Shown in pieces: positions 23,378-31,719 of a stretch of 33,523 bases of DNA. This DNA comes from UBA4207 sp964352405. GTDB taxonomy: Bacteria; Bdellovibrionota; Bacteriovoracia; Bacteriovoracales; Bacteriovoracaceae. Every line of letters begins with the position of its first letter. Positions within the stretch are counted from its first letter, which is position 1. The stretch is from positions 1-33,523 of the forward strand of contig CAYGRY010000027.1 in the NCBI GenBank assembly GCA_964352405.1, written 5' to 3'. The position numbers and the translations under genes were made by a program. Under the pieces are notes generated by a model. The model worked only from the letters and a program-made list of their open reading frames with translations, did not search any database and was not told where the DNA came from.

Positions 23378-24409
23378 CTAGTTTGCGCGTATTTCTAAAA
23401 AGCGCTTCGCCATTTCAAGTTCCAAAAGCTGGTCTAAAACAAATTTTCTAAGATCTTCAATTCCTACTCTGGCGTGATCAAGAAATGGTTTCGCTTGCGC
23501 GTACACAGCATTTCCTAAGCACGATGAAACCAGTTCGTGTCCCTGAAGAGCACTTCTAATTCCACCAGAGATAATAAACGAGCGACACTTAATGCCATGT
23601 TCATTTGAGTCTAAAATCTGATTGACATGACTTAGCATTTCACCTGCCGTATGTCCAACAAACTGTAGCCCATCTTCTCTATGATTCTCGTCACTTACGT
23701 CTCTTAAAAGCTCCATTTTGGAAAAGTTTGTTCCACCAAAAGCACCGAAGTCTATAGCGGCCAACGGAAGCTTCATTAGGGCCTTAAGAGACCTTGGCCC
23801 CATACCCTGTCCAACCTCTTTGACGATGACTGGAAAAGAGACTTCGCTTAATAGCGACTCGATAGTTTCAAGCGCAGGCTTTTGATAACGATCACCTTCA
23901 GGTTGAAACCATTCTTGAAGTGGATTGATATGAATAATTAATCCATCAACTTTTAATTTTTCGATGAGATTATGAATTTTTGACGTTTCTTTTTTTGCCT
24001 GAAGTTGTTCAATCTGAGCAATTCCAAGGTTGGCATAAAATGGTAACTCATCACCAATCACGCTTCTAAAGTCAAAATCCCCTAGGCGATCATTGCTTTC
24101 AAGCAAGGAGCGACATGAACCAAGGCCAAAACCTAAACCAAATTCACGTGCAACATGAGCTAAGTTTTTATTAATCGTCAGGGCCTCTTTTGTTCCTCCA
24201 GTCATACTAGAAATCCAAAGAGGAGCTTGAAGAGTTTTTCCTAAAAATTCAGTTGGACGACGCCATTCATCTTGCTTTGGATGAGCACTAAACAGTGGCT
24301 CATAATCAAAGCGAGAATCGACAGAGCTTGCCTTGGTTTGGGCAAGTTCGGTCAAGGCTATATGATCGGCTTTACGCTGATCGGAGCTATTTTGATTTAA
24401 ATTTGTCAT
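23378..24409 (-). CDS. fni: type 2 isopentenyl-diphosphate delta-isomerase
   Basis: The 343-aa product starts at the ATG at 24409, with AAGGAG close upstream. In-frame TTG and ATG codons at 24445 and 24439 have no ribosome-binding site. It shows RKADHIALTE near residue 12, PLWISSMTGGTKEALTINKN near 57, FGLGFGLGSCRSLLE near 84, LIIHINPLQEWFQPEGDRY near 152, PVIVKEVGQGMGPRSLKALM near 188, DFGAFGGTNFSKME near 216 and FIISGGIRSALQGHELVSSC near 273, all FMN-binding TIM-barrel segments of Fni. It interconverts IPP and DMAPP using FMN and NAD(P)H. It is the first mevalonate gene, and its ribosome-binding site is paired in a hairpin. Confidence 0.95.
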   Translation of the reverse strand: MTNLNQNSSDQRKADHIALTELAQTKASSVDSRFDYEPLFSAHPKQDEWRRPTEFLGKTLQAPLWISSMTGGTKEALTINKNLAHVAREFGLGFGLGSCRSLLESNDRLGDFDFRSVIGDELPFYANLGIAQIEQLQAKKETSKIHNLIEKLKVDGLIIHINPLQEWFQPEGDRYQKPALETIESLLSEVSFPVIVKEVGQGMGPRSLKALMKLPLAAIDFGAFGGTNFSKMELLRDVSDENHREDGLQFVGHTAGEMLSHVNQILDSNEHGIKCRSFIISGGIRSALQGHELVSSCLGNAVYAQAKPFLDHARVGIEDLRKFVLDQLLELEMAKRFLEIRAN

Positions 24410-24410
24410 A

Positions 24411-24455
24411 AACTCCTTCTCATCTACTACACATAGCATAATCAAGGAAGGAGTT
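24411..24455 (-). promoter_or_regulatory. hairpin sequestering the fni ribosome-binding site
   Basis: On the minus strand AACTCCTTC (24455-24447) is perfectly complementary to GAAGGAGTT (24419-24411), a 9-bp stem with a 27-base loop. The 3' arm is the fni ribosome-binding site, one base before the ATG. This would block initiation unless opened, so it is a candidate translational control element of the operon; as DNA it is also a possible operator. Confidence 0.6.
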
Positions 24456-24479
24456 CATTACGACGCGCTTAGGCAAGTG

Positions 24480-25172
24480 CTAGATCTTAGGTGAAACTAC
24501 TAAGACAAAAGGTCGCTTTTGTCCGTCAAACTTTGATCTAAGCTTGGCGCAACTACCGCGGATGACTTCTTCGGATTGCATTCCAAGCTCTAAGGCCAAA
24601 CAAATTTCTCTGGGCCCAAGCACTTCGGCGAGCTCGCTTAAGCATTTACTCAGACGATAAGGAGTATCCATTAAAACCATGGTGCGTTTTTCTTTTGCCA
24701 TTTCTTTTAAGCGATCAGATCTCGCTGGATCTTTTGTTGGAAGAAAACCTTCAAAGACAAAACGATCGTGATCATAACCGCTCAGCGCAACTGCTAGTGC
24801 GATTGAGTTATAAAAAGGCGTTGAGCTGACTTTCACTGCGGCCTGATGAGCGCGATCAACGAGTAAGCGACCTGGATCGCAAAAAGCCGGAAGACCAGCA
24901 TCACTCATGACGAAAACATCTTTGCCACTTTTTAAATGAGCTAGCAGTTCTTCGATGGCCGCTTCTCTTGTGTGCTCGTTATACAAAACGAATTCACCGA
25001 TCTGCTCACGTGGTAAACCAAAGCGAAGCCAACGTCTGCGTCCAGGCTTTAAGTCTTCAATGGCAAACTTCGCACCAGCCTTAATACCATCGTTAATCAC
25101 AGCAATTGTGGCCGAATCGAGTGTATTTTCTTCATCAATAGGGGTTGGGACTAAAATCAGCTTTCCTTTCAC
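24480..25172 (-). CDS. RsmI-like SAM-dependent methyltransferase
   Basis: The 230-aa product is taken from the GTG at 25172 (VKGKLILVPTPIDEENTLDS, V read as M), because the frame's farther start at 25274 would run 79 bases into the divergent gene and adds residues absent from the family. It shows the tetrapyrrole-methylase fold: LVPTPIDEE at the N-terminus, ARFAIEDLKPGRRR-like text (actually AKFAIEDLKPGRRRWLRFG) near 39, VLYNEHT near 68, VFVMSDAGLPAFCDPGRLLV near 91, and SGYDHDRFVFEGFLP near 136. RsmI 2'-O-methylates 16S rRNA C1402; this shorter form resembles a Bacteroidetes-type paralogue (from memory), so its target is uncertain. It precedes the mevalonate operon by 70 bp. Confidence 0.8.
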   Translation of the reverse strand: MKGKLILVPTPIDEENTLDSATIAVINDGIKAGAKFAIEDLKPGRRRWLRFGLPREQIGEFVLYNEHTREAAIEELLAHLKSGKDVFVMSDAGLPAFCDPGRLLVDRAHQAAVKVSSTPFYNSIALAVALSGYDHDRFVFEGFLPTKDPARSDRLKEMAKEKRTMVLMDTPYRLSKCLSELAEVLGPREICLALELGMQSEEVIRGSCAKLRSKFDGQKRPFVLVVSPKI

Positions 25173-25195
25173 GTTCCATCCAGATATGAGAGGGC

Positions 25196-26275
25196 ATGTC
25201 TTATTATGCCGTTGTGTCACCAGGTCTTGAAAAGCTAGCATGCCAGGAACTTGTCGAAAAGTTTCCAGGGACAAATGTTCGTATCAGTCACGGTGGTCTT
25301 GAAATTGACTTAGATCTACAAGCCGGGTTTGTGCTTAATCACACCCTAAAGATTCCAACGCGCATTTTGTTTCGCTTAATGCAGGCCAAAGTACGAGATC
25401 TGCCAAAGCTTTATAAAAAAGTTAAGGCCCTGGACTGGCGTCCGTTTTATATTCAAGCGCCAATTTTAGAAGTGATCCATGTCAGTGCTCACTCTTCAAG
25501 GCTGTTTGATGAGCGCAAGATTAAAAAAGCCACCAAAGATGCGATTGAAGATTTTTTCAAAGGCACTCAGGCCAAGAAAGTTGATACTGAAAGATTAAAA
25601 GATATTGTTAAGGATCACTGCCCTGCTCTTTATTTACGATTTAAAGATGATGAGCTCACCCTAAGTATTGATACCTCTGGTGATCGACTTGATCGTCGTG
25701 GCAAGCGCTCATGGATTGGTATGGCACCACTTCGTGAAACTTACGCTCACGCTTGTCTTTTGGCCCTAAAAGAAAAAATTGAAATTGATGCTCCTCTTTG
25801 TGATCCAATGAGTGGCAGTGGTGTTTTTGCCAGAGAAGCGCTTGATTGGAATAAAAATAATAACGACCGTTATTTTTCTTATCAATCTTTTCCGATCACT
25901 AAAGAAGTTCGATTTCCAGCTGAATCTGAAACTCCATGGAAGAATATTATAGCTGTTGAATCTGAAGCTAAAACTTTTGAAGCACTTAAACATAATCTTA
26001 AAGATGAAGTTCGTTGTGTCCAAGCTAATGCGCTTGAAAATCTAGAGATTTCACCAGGTTCTATTTTAATTGCTAATCCGCCGTATGGGATTCGATTAAA
26101 ACTTGATAACCCTGTGGCTTTTTTAAATCATGTTGTCGAAAAACTGATGAGCTATCAGCCCAAGGCTTTAGCGCTATTGATTCCAAAAGATATTAAGATT
26201 AATCGTCGTTATGAACTTCTCCTAGAGTTCTCAAATGGTGGAATTCCCGTCAAATTGGTCTATTTCAAAAGCTAA
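25196..26275 (+). CDS. THUMP-domain class I SAM-dependent RNA methyltransferase
   Basis: The 359-aa product starts with VVSPGLEKLACQELVEKFPG and a THUMP-like region to about residue 160 (HTLKIPTRILFRLM, ISHGGLEID). The methyltransferase domain follows, with DTSGDRLDRRGKRSW near 162, PLRETYAHACLLAL near 182, CDPMSGSGVFAREALDW near 202 (SAM-binding) and ILIANPPYGIRL near 291, the NPPY motif of N-methyltransferases on guanine or adenine. It resembles the RlmL N-terminal module and YpsC proteins, which make m2G in 23S rRNA. GAGAGG lies just before the ATG. It is divergent from the RsmI-like gene by only 23 bp. Confidence 0.88.
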   Translation: MSYYAVVSPGLEKLACQELVEKFPGTNVRISHGGLEIDLDLQAGFVLNHTLKIPTRILFRLMQAKVRDLPKLYKKVKALDWRPFYIQAPILEVIHVSAHSSRLFDERKIKKATKDAIEDFFKGTQAKKVDTERLKDIVKDHCPALYLRFKDDELTLSIDTSGDRLDRRGKRSWIGMAPLRETYAHACLLALKEKIEIDAPLCDPMSGSGVFAREALDWNKNNNDRYFSYQSFPITKEVRFPAESETPWKNIIAVESEAKTFEALKHNLKDEVRCVQANALENLEISPGSILIANPPYGIRLKLDNPVAFLNHVVEKLMSYQPKALALLIPKDIKINRRYELLLEFSNGGIPVKLVYFKS

Positions 26276-26289
26276 GCCTGACTATTTAA

Positions 26290-26311
26290 ATCTGATATAA
26301 TTCCATCAGAT
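26290..26311 (+). promoter_or_regulatory. extended -10 promoter embedded in an inverted repeat
   Basis: TGATATAAT (26293-26301) is a perfect extended -10. It lies in the inverted repeat ATCTGAT (26290-26296) / ATCAGAT (26305-26311). A repressor bound to the arms would cover the -10. Predicted start near 26308, about 33 bases before the lipoprotein ATG. No good -35 is seen. Confidence 0.5.
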
Positions 26312-26340
26312 ACAATCTTTAAAATGCCGATATGTGACTG

Positions 26341-27690
26341 ATGAATAGAATTCTTCTCATCCTATTTACACTTGCCTCATGCGCACAAAATCCAGTGGGT
26401 CGAACTCCTGCTTCAACAGCTATAAGTCAGTCATGCATTAACATGCACCAATCAATCATAAGAAGAGTCAATAATAGTTTCGAGGAATATACCTTTAATG
26501 GTCTATCAGATATGCCACAAAATATTGTGGACGTCAGTGAGTCATTTGATGAGCAAGGCATTGACTACAGATATATCAAAAAGATTGAAGACGGACTTCT
26601 AGGAATCGAAATTCTTCCCAACCAACATAGTGTGATTAATCGATATGTTAAAAATATTGCCAACCGTTTTGATGGCGTTAGAGTCTTTTATATTGATAAT
26701 CCGGAAAGTAAATCACTAGGCTCATTCACTCCTTCAAAAAACTATATTTATATTAGTAAAGATATCTCTACAAACTTATCAGAACGAGGATTTACGACTT
26801 TATCTCATGAAGCGAGGCACGCTTATTTTACGTCAAAAATGATTCGCTATATGGAAGGAAGTTACAAAGGCAAAATCACTGCCGTCAAAGGCAAAATTAA
26901 AGGCTCAGGCAATTTTAGCTATACCGACTATATGTCGTTTGAAGAAATTAAAACCTTTAGAGAGGATTCAAGAAAGTTTTTAAACCTATGGAGCAATAAA
27001 GTTATTCAAGAAAGAAAGAATAACAAAGTTTTTTGGGATCGCTTTACATATAAAAAGAATGCGGCCTTAAGTTATATTCAATCGACAAGACATTATCTAA
27101 CAGAATTAATGAATGGAGCGCTTGCTGATAACCTTAAGTTTGAATATCAACTCGGTGTCATTAATGCCAGCAAAGAAGTAATTGAAGACAGTGAAAATGC
27201 AGCAATTGTTCGAGTCGCTTTGAATAAGCATTTTAGTCAAGCTGAAGTTTTAGATCTGTCTAAAAGAGATGAATTGTTAACGGGGACCATTGATCAAATC
27301 AATAAAGAACTCGACCAACTTTTTATCGATGAAAGCATCATTGCATCACAGTCAGCTTTTATTGATGGTCTCGAAGGACTTAAAACCTTTGATCGTTATG
27401 CTTTTTATACACTTTTTTTCAATCGAAACACCCTTATCAATGCAAGGGAATTAAGATCGACTAAAATTCAAGGTATTGTTAATAACTTTTCACGCTCAAC
27501 GCTAAGAAGTATCACCAATGGTGCACAGGAAATTAGTGATGCCGATGCAATTAAATATTTTGCTCAACTGATTAAAGAATCAACTGTCACAAAAGTCGAT
27601 CAAGGATATTTGCTGAGTTTTAGAAATGGACAGTTAGAGATTTCTATAAATGAAACTGGCGAAGTTCTACAAGTTTCTACAGGTTATTAA
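26341..27690 (+). CDS. lipoprotein with HExxH motif, putative metallopeptidase
   Basis: The 449-aa product begins MNRILLILFTLASCAQNP, a type II signal peptide with lipobox LASC and Cys14 as the lipidated residue; Gln after Ser/Ala at the mature N-terminus fits outer-membrane sorting. Residues 152-164 read TTLSHEARHAYFT, an HExxH zinc-binding motif in a helix context as in zincins, preceded by YIYISKDIS. The remainder is helical with no family I recognise, and a third zinc ligand cannot be named. Its last 14 bases overlap the convergent U32 gene. The ATG lacks a clear ribosome-binding site. A surface or periplasmic protease is a reasonable guess, not established. Confidence 0.7.
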   Translation: MNRILLILFTLASCAQNPVGRTPASTAISQSCINMHQSIIRRVNNSFEEYTFNGLSDMPQNIVDVSESFDEQGIDYRYIKKIEDGLLGIEILPNQHSVINRYVKNIANRFDGVRVFYIDNPESKSLGSFTPSKNYIYISKDISTNLSERGFTTLSHEARHAYFTSKMIRYMEGSYKGKITAVKGKIKGSGNFSYTDYMSFEEIKTFREDSRKFLNLWSNKVIQERKNNKVFWDRFTYKKNAALSYIQSTRHYLTELMNGALADNLKFEYQLGVINASKEVIEDSENAAIVRVALNKHFSQAEVLDLSKRDELLTGTIDQINKELDQLFIDESIIASQSAFIDGLEGLKTFDRYAFYTLFFNRNTLINARELRSTKIQGIVNNFSRSTLRSITNGAQEISDADAIKYFAQLIKESTVTKVDQGYLLSFRNGQLEISINETGEVLQVSTGY

Positions 27691-28816
27691 AATCAAAGAT
27701 TAGGGCTTTGCAAGTTGCACTTCCAATAGGCGGAAGAGAAACAATCATATTTTCAGCAGCATGATCGATAGTATTGCCATTAAGATCACGAATCCACTTC
27801 AGCTCTATTTGTTTTTTCTTTCCATCCGGGCTGACCATTTCGATTTTCATACCAGCATTAAGCTTTGCTCCATCAAGCACTCGAACTGTAACGGGATCAC
27901 CTTTTCTGGTATCTAAAACTTCGGCAATGGCATGGGTTTTATCACGACTTGGATTTTTTAATTTTTTGAAAAGCACGTCGGACTTATTAACACCATAAAA
28001 TCCGCGAATAACTAAATTGGGCCAGCTGTCCTTGGCCGCTTCAGGTTTATCACTTAAAAGCTCACCGGCGACTTTAAGGGCGACTTCAGGCTCACAACCA
28101 GTTGGGTCTAGGCGCATAAAATCTAGCTTCATGTCACGCAGATCTTTTAATTGCTCGGCCAAGCAAAAGTCTTTGGCCAAAAACATAAAGGAGCCTTGCT
28201 TATTTTCGATCAGGGGAAAACCTTTATGGGGAGATTCTTCACTCGCACCAACGGCATCGATCCAACTTTGATCAGAGGCTTCCCCACTTAGAGGAGATAA
28301 TAAAGCGCGCGGTGAATGAAATAATAAAATTCGTCCAAGAACTAAAAGCTCACATGGTGTTTTGAGTTTAGGAATAATATGAGTCAAACTTTCTTTAGAA
28401 AGCTCAATCGATAAAACAATACGCTCAAGACGATCAGTAAAATAATCTTCCCACGCTTTTAAACCGACAAGATTATGATTTCCAGTATCGGCCACGAAAT
28501 GCAAAGCAATGTCTGTATGATCAAAAAGAAATTGCATCACACCTGGATCAAGTGCTCTGGCAGCATCAAAAAATGGTGTCATTTCACTTAGGCTTTTAGC
28601 AAAGGAATCAAACTCTTTTTGGCCGACTAAAGCATCACATAATAAAACTGTTTTTAGCCCAAGGCTTTTTGCTAGTTGGGCCGCTTTAATGGCGTTCTCG
28701 CTATTGAATTCACCAAGTCTTGAGTGATCAAGAGTTCCAATAATGACTTCACTTACTCCCTTTTGGGCAAGTAAGTTTAAATTATCTTTTGGTCTAAGAA
28801 AGTACGTTAGCTTCAT
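27677..28816 (-). CDS. U32-family-like protein, short partner of the upstream U32 gene
   Basis: The 379-aa product has a TIM-barrel-like N-terminus (VSEVIIGTLDHSRLGEFNSE, then AKSLGLKTVLLCDALVGQ) and segments matching the U32 pattern in a divergent form: PCELLVLGRILLFHSPRALL near 153 and FLAKDFCLAEQLKDLRDMKL near 213, then DFMRLDPTG where canonical members have KIEGR. The C-terminus (SLPPIGSATCKALIFDF) is strand-rich. It overlaps the upstream U32 gene by four bases (ATGA), so the two are co-translated. Paired U32 proteins are known in tRNA hydroxylation (TrhP1/TrhP2) and ubiquinone hydroxylation (UbiU/UbiV). The specific job here is not shown. Confidence 0.75.
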   Translation of the reverse strand: MKLTYFLRPKDNLNLLAQKGVSEVIIGTLDHSRLGEFNSENAIKAAQLAKSLGLKTVLLCDALVGQKEFDSFAKSLSEMTPFFDAARALDPGVMQFLFDHTDIALHFVADTGNHNLVGLKAWEDYFTDRLERIVLSIELSKESLTHIIPKLKTPCELLVLGRILLFHSPRALLSPLSGEASDQSWIDAVGASEESPHKGFPLIENKQGSFMFLAKDFCLAEQLKDLRDMKLDFMRLDPTGCEPEVALKVAGELLSDKPEAAKDSWPNLVIRGFYGVNKSDVLFKKLKNPSRDKTHAIAEVLDTRKGDPVTVRVLDGAKLNAGMKIEMVSPDGKKKQIELKWIRDLNGNTIDHAAENMIVSLPPIGSATCKALIFDFNNL

Positions 28817-30018
28817 ACGCCCGTACTCCGAACTAGGACATGCTCACTCGCTCCTGGAATTAAAGCTATTTTGACCAGTGAGCCTGGCTTTGTCTCTGTC
28901 AGAGGCATATCGGATAGACTTCGAAGCTTGGAGGCTTTAAACACTTGAACAGGGCCTTGAAATGGCACTAGCTCAAGCTCTTCCCCATCATGAAACTTTC
29001 TTCTGACTTCAATCACCATGGCATCGTTCGTGACGGCGACAATAGGTCCTGCAACAGCGCTTTCAACACCCTCTCCGTCTTTGCCATTGTGAATACTGTC
29101 TTGACCCGCAGGCTCTACTAACGAAGCCTGAGTGTAGGCACGGTGATGAACTTTTCTAAGCTCACTTGCCCACTCTTCAATACGATCTGATAAGAAATTT
29201 CCATGAACCTGATAATGCGCCAACGCTTCGGCGTAGACTTTTGTGACGGTTCCAGCATAGTGAACCGACTTCATACGGCCTTCGATTTTAAGGCAATCAA
29301 CACCAGCTTCAACGTATTCTTTTAAAAGTCTTAGACCCTCAAGATCTTTTGAACTCATAAAAAAGGCGTTCTTTTCTTGCTCACTTTGATCACGAGCAAT
29401 TTTATATTCATGACGACAACTATGAGCACAGCCACCGCGATTAGAATCACGCCCTTGGGTGTAGTTTGAAATCACGCAATGACCTGAAAAGGCCATGCAC
29501 ATCGAACCGTGCACAAACATCTCAACTTCAAGCCCACTTTCCTTTTTTATAATCGCTGCATCAGCAAGGCTAGCTTCACGTCCAAGGACGACGCGAGAAA
29601 CGCCCATCGACTTCCAAAGTTTGGCCGCACTTGCGTTTAAGCAAGACGCTTGAGTTGATAAGTGGATTTCAGGACCACCAGCTTCAAGCACGGTTTTGAT
29701 AACGCCTAAATCTGAAACGATCACAGCATCGACACCGATCATTTTTAATTCGTTCGCAAACTCAGAAAGTCCGACAAAATCGCTGTCATGTAAAAAGGCA
29801 TTGAGAACAACGTTTACTTTAGATCCATGAGCGTGAGCAAAACTAACAGCTTTTCTTAATTGGTCTTGGTTAAAATTGTCAGCAGCAGCTCTCAGACCAA
29901 ATTTTTGGCCACCCAAATATACAGCACCAGCTCCATATAGAACCGCCGTTTTAAGTTTCTCCAAGCTGCCAGCAGGGGCCAAAAGCTCTGGAATTGGGAA
30001 TTTTTGATTTTTTGTCAT
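28813..30018 (-). CDS. U32-family protein (TrhP-like tRNA hydroxylation or related)
   Basis: The 401-aa product is a clear U32 member: PELLAPAGSLEKLKTAVLYG near residue 9, AVYLGGQKFGLRAA near 31, IVSDLGVIKTV near 100, HLSTQASCLNASAAKLW near 119, and the cysteine-rich signature FVHGSMCMAFSGHCVISNYT near 167 followed by RGGCAHSCRHEY, then SSKDLEGLRLLKEYVEAGVD and CLKIEGRMKS near 250. The four cysteines are the Fe-S ligands of the family. Although annotated as peptidases, characterised members take part in tRNA uridine hydroxylation, 23S rRNA C2501 hydroxylation or ubiquinone synthesis. Length and C-terminal barrel best fit TrhP-like proteins. ATG start with a weak ribosome-binding site. Confidence 0.88.
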   Translation of the reverse strand: MTKNQKFPIPELLAPAGSLEKLKTAVLYGAGAVYLGGQKFGLRAAADNFNQDQLRKAVSFAHAHGSKVNVVLNAFLHDSDFVGLSEFANELKMIGVDAVIVSDLGVIKTVLEAGGPEIHLSTQASCLNASAAKLWKSMGVSRVVLGREASLADAAIIKKESGLEVEMFVHGSMCMAFSGHCVISNYTQGRDSNRGGCAHSCRHEYKIARDQSEQEKNAFFMSSKDLEGLRLLKEYVEAGVDCLKIEGRMKSVHYAGTVTKVYAEALAHYQVHGNFLSDRIEEWASELRKVHHRAYTQASLVEPAGQDSIHNGKDGEGVESAVAGPIVAVTNDAMVIEVRRKFHDGEELELVPFQGPVQVFKASKLRSLSDMPLTETKPGSLVKIALIPGASEHVLVRSTGV

Positions 30019-30090
30019 AACGCGGTTCTAAATATCAGGAATTACGCATACAATAAAGAGGCAACTCACAAAACGGAATTTTTTAATAGC

Positions 30091-31263
30091 ATGGCAAAGC
30101 GTAAGAGCAAAAAAGTATCTAAAAACAATGGCATAGGCATAATTGGAAAATTGTTTATTTTCCTCTTAATTATTGTTTGCGTGATGATTGGTTGGCGCAT
30201 CCATAAAAATCCAATGACCTTAGCACCCTATCCCTATAAAATTGAAGGTCAGCCGGATGCCAAAACTCTTGAGCTGGCAGCCGCTTCCCAAGTGCTTTTT
30301 ATCGGCGACCGCTTAGGCTTGAGCCTCAATAAATTTTCAAATGACTTTATTAAAGCTGCCTCAAAGAATATATCGGAACCAATCAAAGTTTATAATATGA
30401 GTCAAGATGGTTATGGACTTCATAGAACTTTAAATGATTTAAAAAAACTACCACAGCTTCCAAGTCTAGTTATTTATTATGGTGGTACTCAAGAATTCCA
30501 CGAAACGAGAGCTCATCCTATTCAGTATAATGATTTTGTTTTTAATAAGAAGCTTCACGCACATGAAGTATTAAGCTCTGTTCTTATGGCCTTTCCTGAT
30601 CTTTCTCGTGTTTTATATAATCCATATACATTTTTCCAATTTGATTTATCAAAACAGCCGACGAGTAAAATCGTGATCGGTGCTGGTCCAGGAAAAATTG
30701 AACAAATGGAGATGATTTTTCAAATTTACGAATGGGAGTTATGGGAGCTGGTTCGTTATATCAAAGCTAGAAATTCGAAACTGGTTTTCATAACGGCGCC
30801 GGTTAATTTAGATGTCGCTCCAAAAGCGAACTGTTCTTTATCTGAGGAAAAGAACTTACAGTTCGAAATAAACAAGCAAATAAAAAAGCTCAAAGAAGGA
30901 AAATCTAAAGAAGCATATGATAATTTAAAAATTTTAGTCGCAAAAAATAATTCCAACGCTAGGGTCCTGTTTCTTTTTGCCAGCGCTGCTCTTGAAATCG
31001 GAAAGAATAAAGAAGCCAAAGAAGCACTTACGCGCGCATCCACATTTGATTGTGCAACATGGAGAGGATCGCCGGTATTTAATCAAATCATTCGCAAAGT
31101 CGCTGCTCAATCAGGAGTGCCTTTGGTTGACTTCGACAATCAACTCAATGCTATGTTCGGACAAAATGTTTTATTCTTTGATGAAATTAATCCTCAAAAT
31201 GTTTACACAAAAGCCATGCTTTCAAAACTTGGCGAACTCACTGCAAGACTACTGAGTTTATAA
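30091..31263 (+). CDS. membrane-anchored SGNH-hydrolase-like protein with altered active site
   Basis: The 390-aa product is taken from the ATG at 30091 (MAKRKSKKVSKN); a farther ATG at 30004 would overlap the divergent gene and displace the basic, membrane-proximal N-terminus. One membrane segment follows (LFIFLLIIVCVMIGW, residues about 18-34). The body has an SGNH-like layout: VLFIGDRLGLSLNKFS near 69, where GDS is expected, VYNMSQDGYG near 99, LVIYYGGTQEFHE near 126 for GxND, and LFFDEINPQNVYTKAML near 365, where DxxH would place the catalytic pair. Ser and His are both replaced, so hydrolase activity is doubtful. A TPR-like stretch lies near 275-325. It is 12 bp ahead of the cNMP-domain gene. 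Confidence 0.65.
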   Translation: MAKRKSKKVSKNNGIGIIGKLFIFLLIIVCVMIGWRIHKNPMTLAPYPYKIEGQPDAKTLELAAASQVLFIGDRLGLSLNKFSNDFIKAASKNISEPIKVYNMSQDGYGLHRTLNDLKKLPQLPSLVIYYGGTQEFHETRAHPIQYNDFVFNKKLHAHEVLSSVLMAFPDLSRVLYNPYTFFQFDLSKQPTSKIVIGAGPGKIEQMEMIFQIYEWELWELVRYIKARNSKLVFITAPVNLDVAPKANCSLSEEKNLQFEINKQIKKLKEGKSKEAYDNLKILVAKNNSNARVLFLFASAALEIGKNKEAKEALTRASTFDCATWRGSPVFNQIIRKVAAQSGVPLVDFDNQLNAMFGQNVLFFDEINPQNVYTKAMLSKLGELTARLLSL

Positions 31264-31275
31264 AGGAGAATTTAT

Positions 31276-31719
31276 ATGAGTGACTTTGGTGGACCTTTAA
31301 CACTCACTTTAGATAAAAATGAACTTGTATGCGTCGCAGGGGATCAAGAAGTTGATCTTTATAAAGTGCGTTCCGGAAAACTCATGGTTTTTGTTAACGA
31401 CGGAACTAAGATAACTCCCTTAGCTTATCTTGGTGCTGGAGAATACTTAGGTGAGCTCTCTTTCTTTGATCATAAACCCAGAAGTGCTCACGTTGTTGCC
31501 ATTGAGCCAAGTGAACTTATTAAAGTTCCAGTTGAAGAACTAGAAAAGCAAGCTCCGAGATGGCTCATAACTATGGCCAGCCATATTGCACAAAAAATTA
31601 GATCGACAGATGAGCTGATACGTACCAAAGGAATTCGCCGACAAAATGTTGAATCTATAAAGCCACTAAGCATGGAAGAACAACGCCATTATTATCAGCT
31701 TATTGAAAGTCGAGTATAA
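31276..31719 (+). CDS. cyclic-nucleotide-binding-domain protein
   Basis: The 147-aa product is a single cNMP-binding beta-roll: LYKVRSGKLMVFVNDGTKIT near residue 27, LGAGEYLGELSFFDHKPRSA near 51, which matches the phosphate-binding cassette including the Glu and Arg that contact the nucleotide, and a C-terminal helix APRWLITMASHIAQKIR. There is no DNA-binding or enzymatic domain, so it is a small sensor or adaptor, not a CRP-type regulator. AAGGAGA precedes the ATG. It lies 12 bp after the SGNH-like gene and is probably co-transcribed. Whether it binds cAMP, cGMP or nothing cannot be read from the sequence. Confidence 0.85.
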   Translation: MSDFGGPLTLTLDKNELVCVAGDQEVDLYKVRSGKLMVFVNDGTKITPLAYLGAGEYLGELSFFDHKPRSAHVVAIEPSELIKVPVEELEKQAPRWLITMASHIAQKIRSTDELIRTKGIRRQNVESIKPLSMEEQRHYYQLIESRV

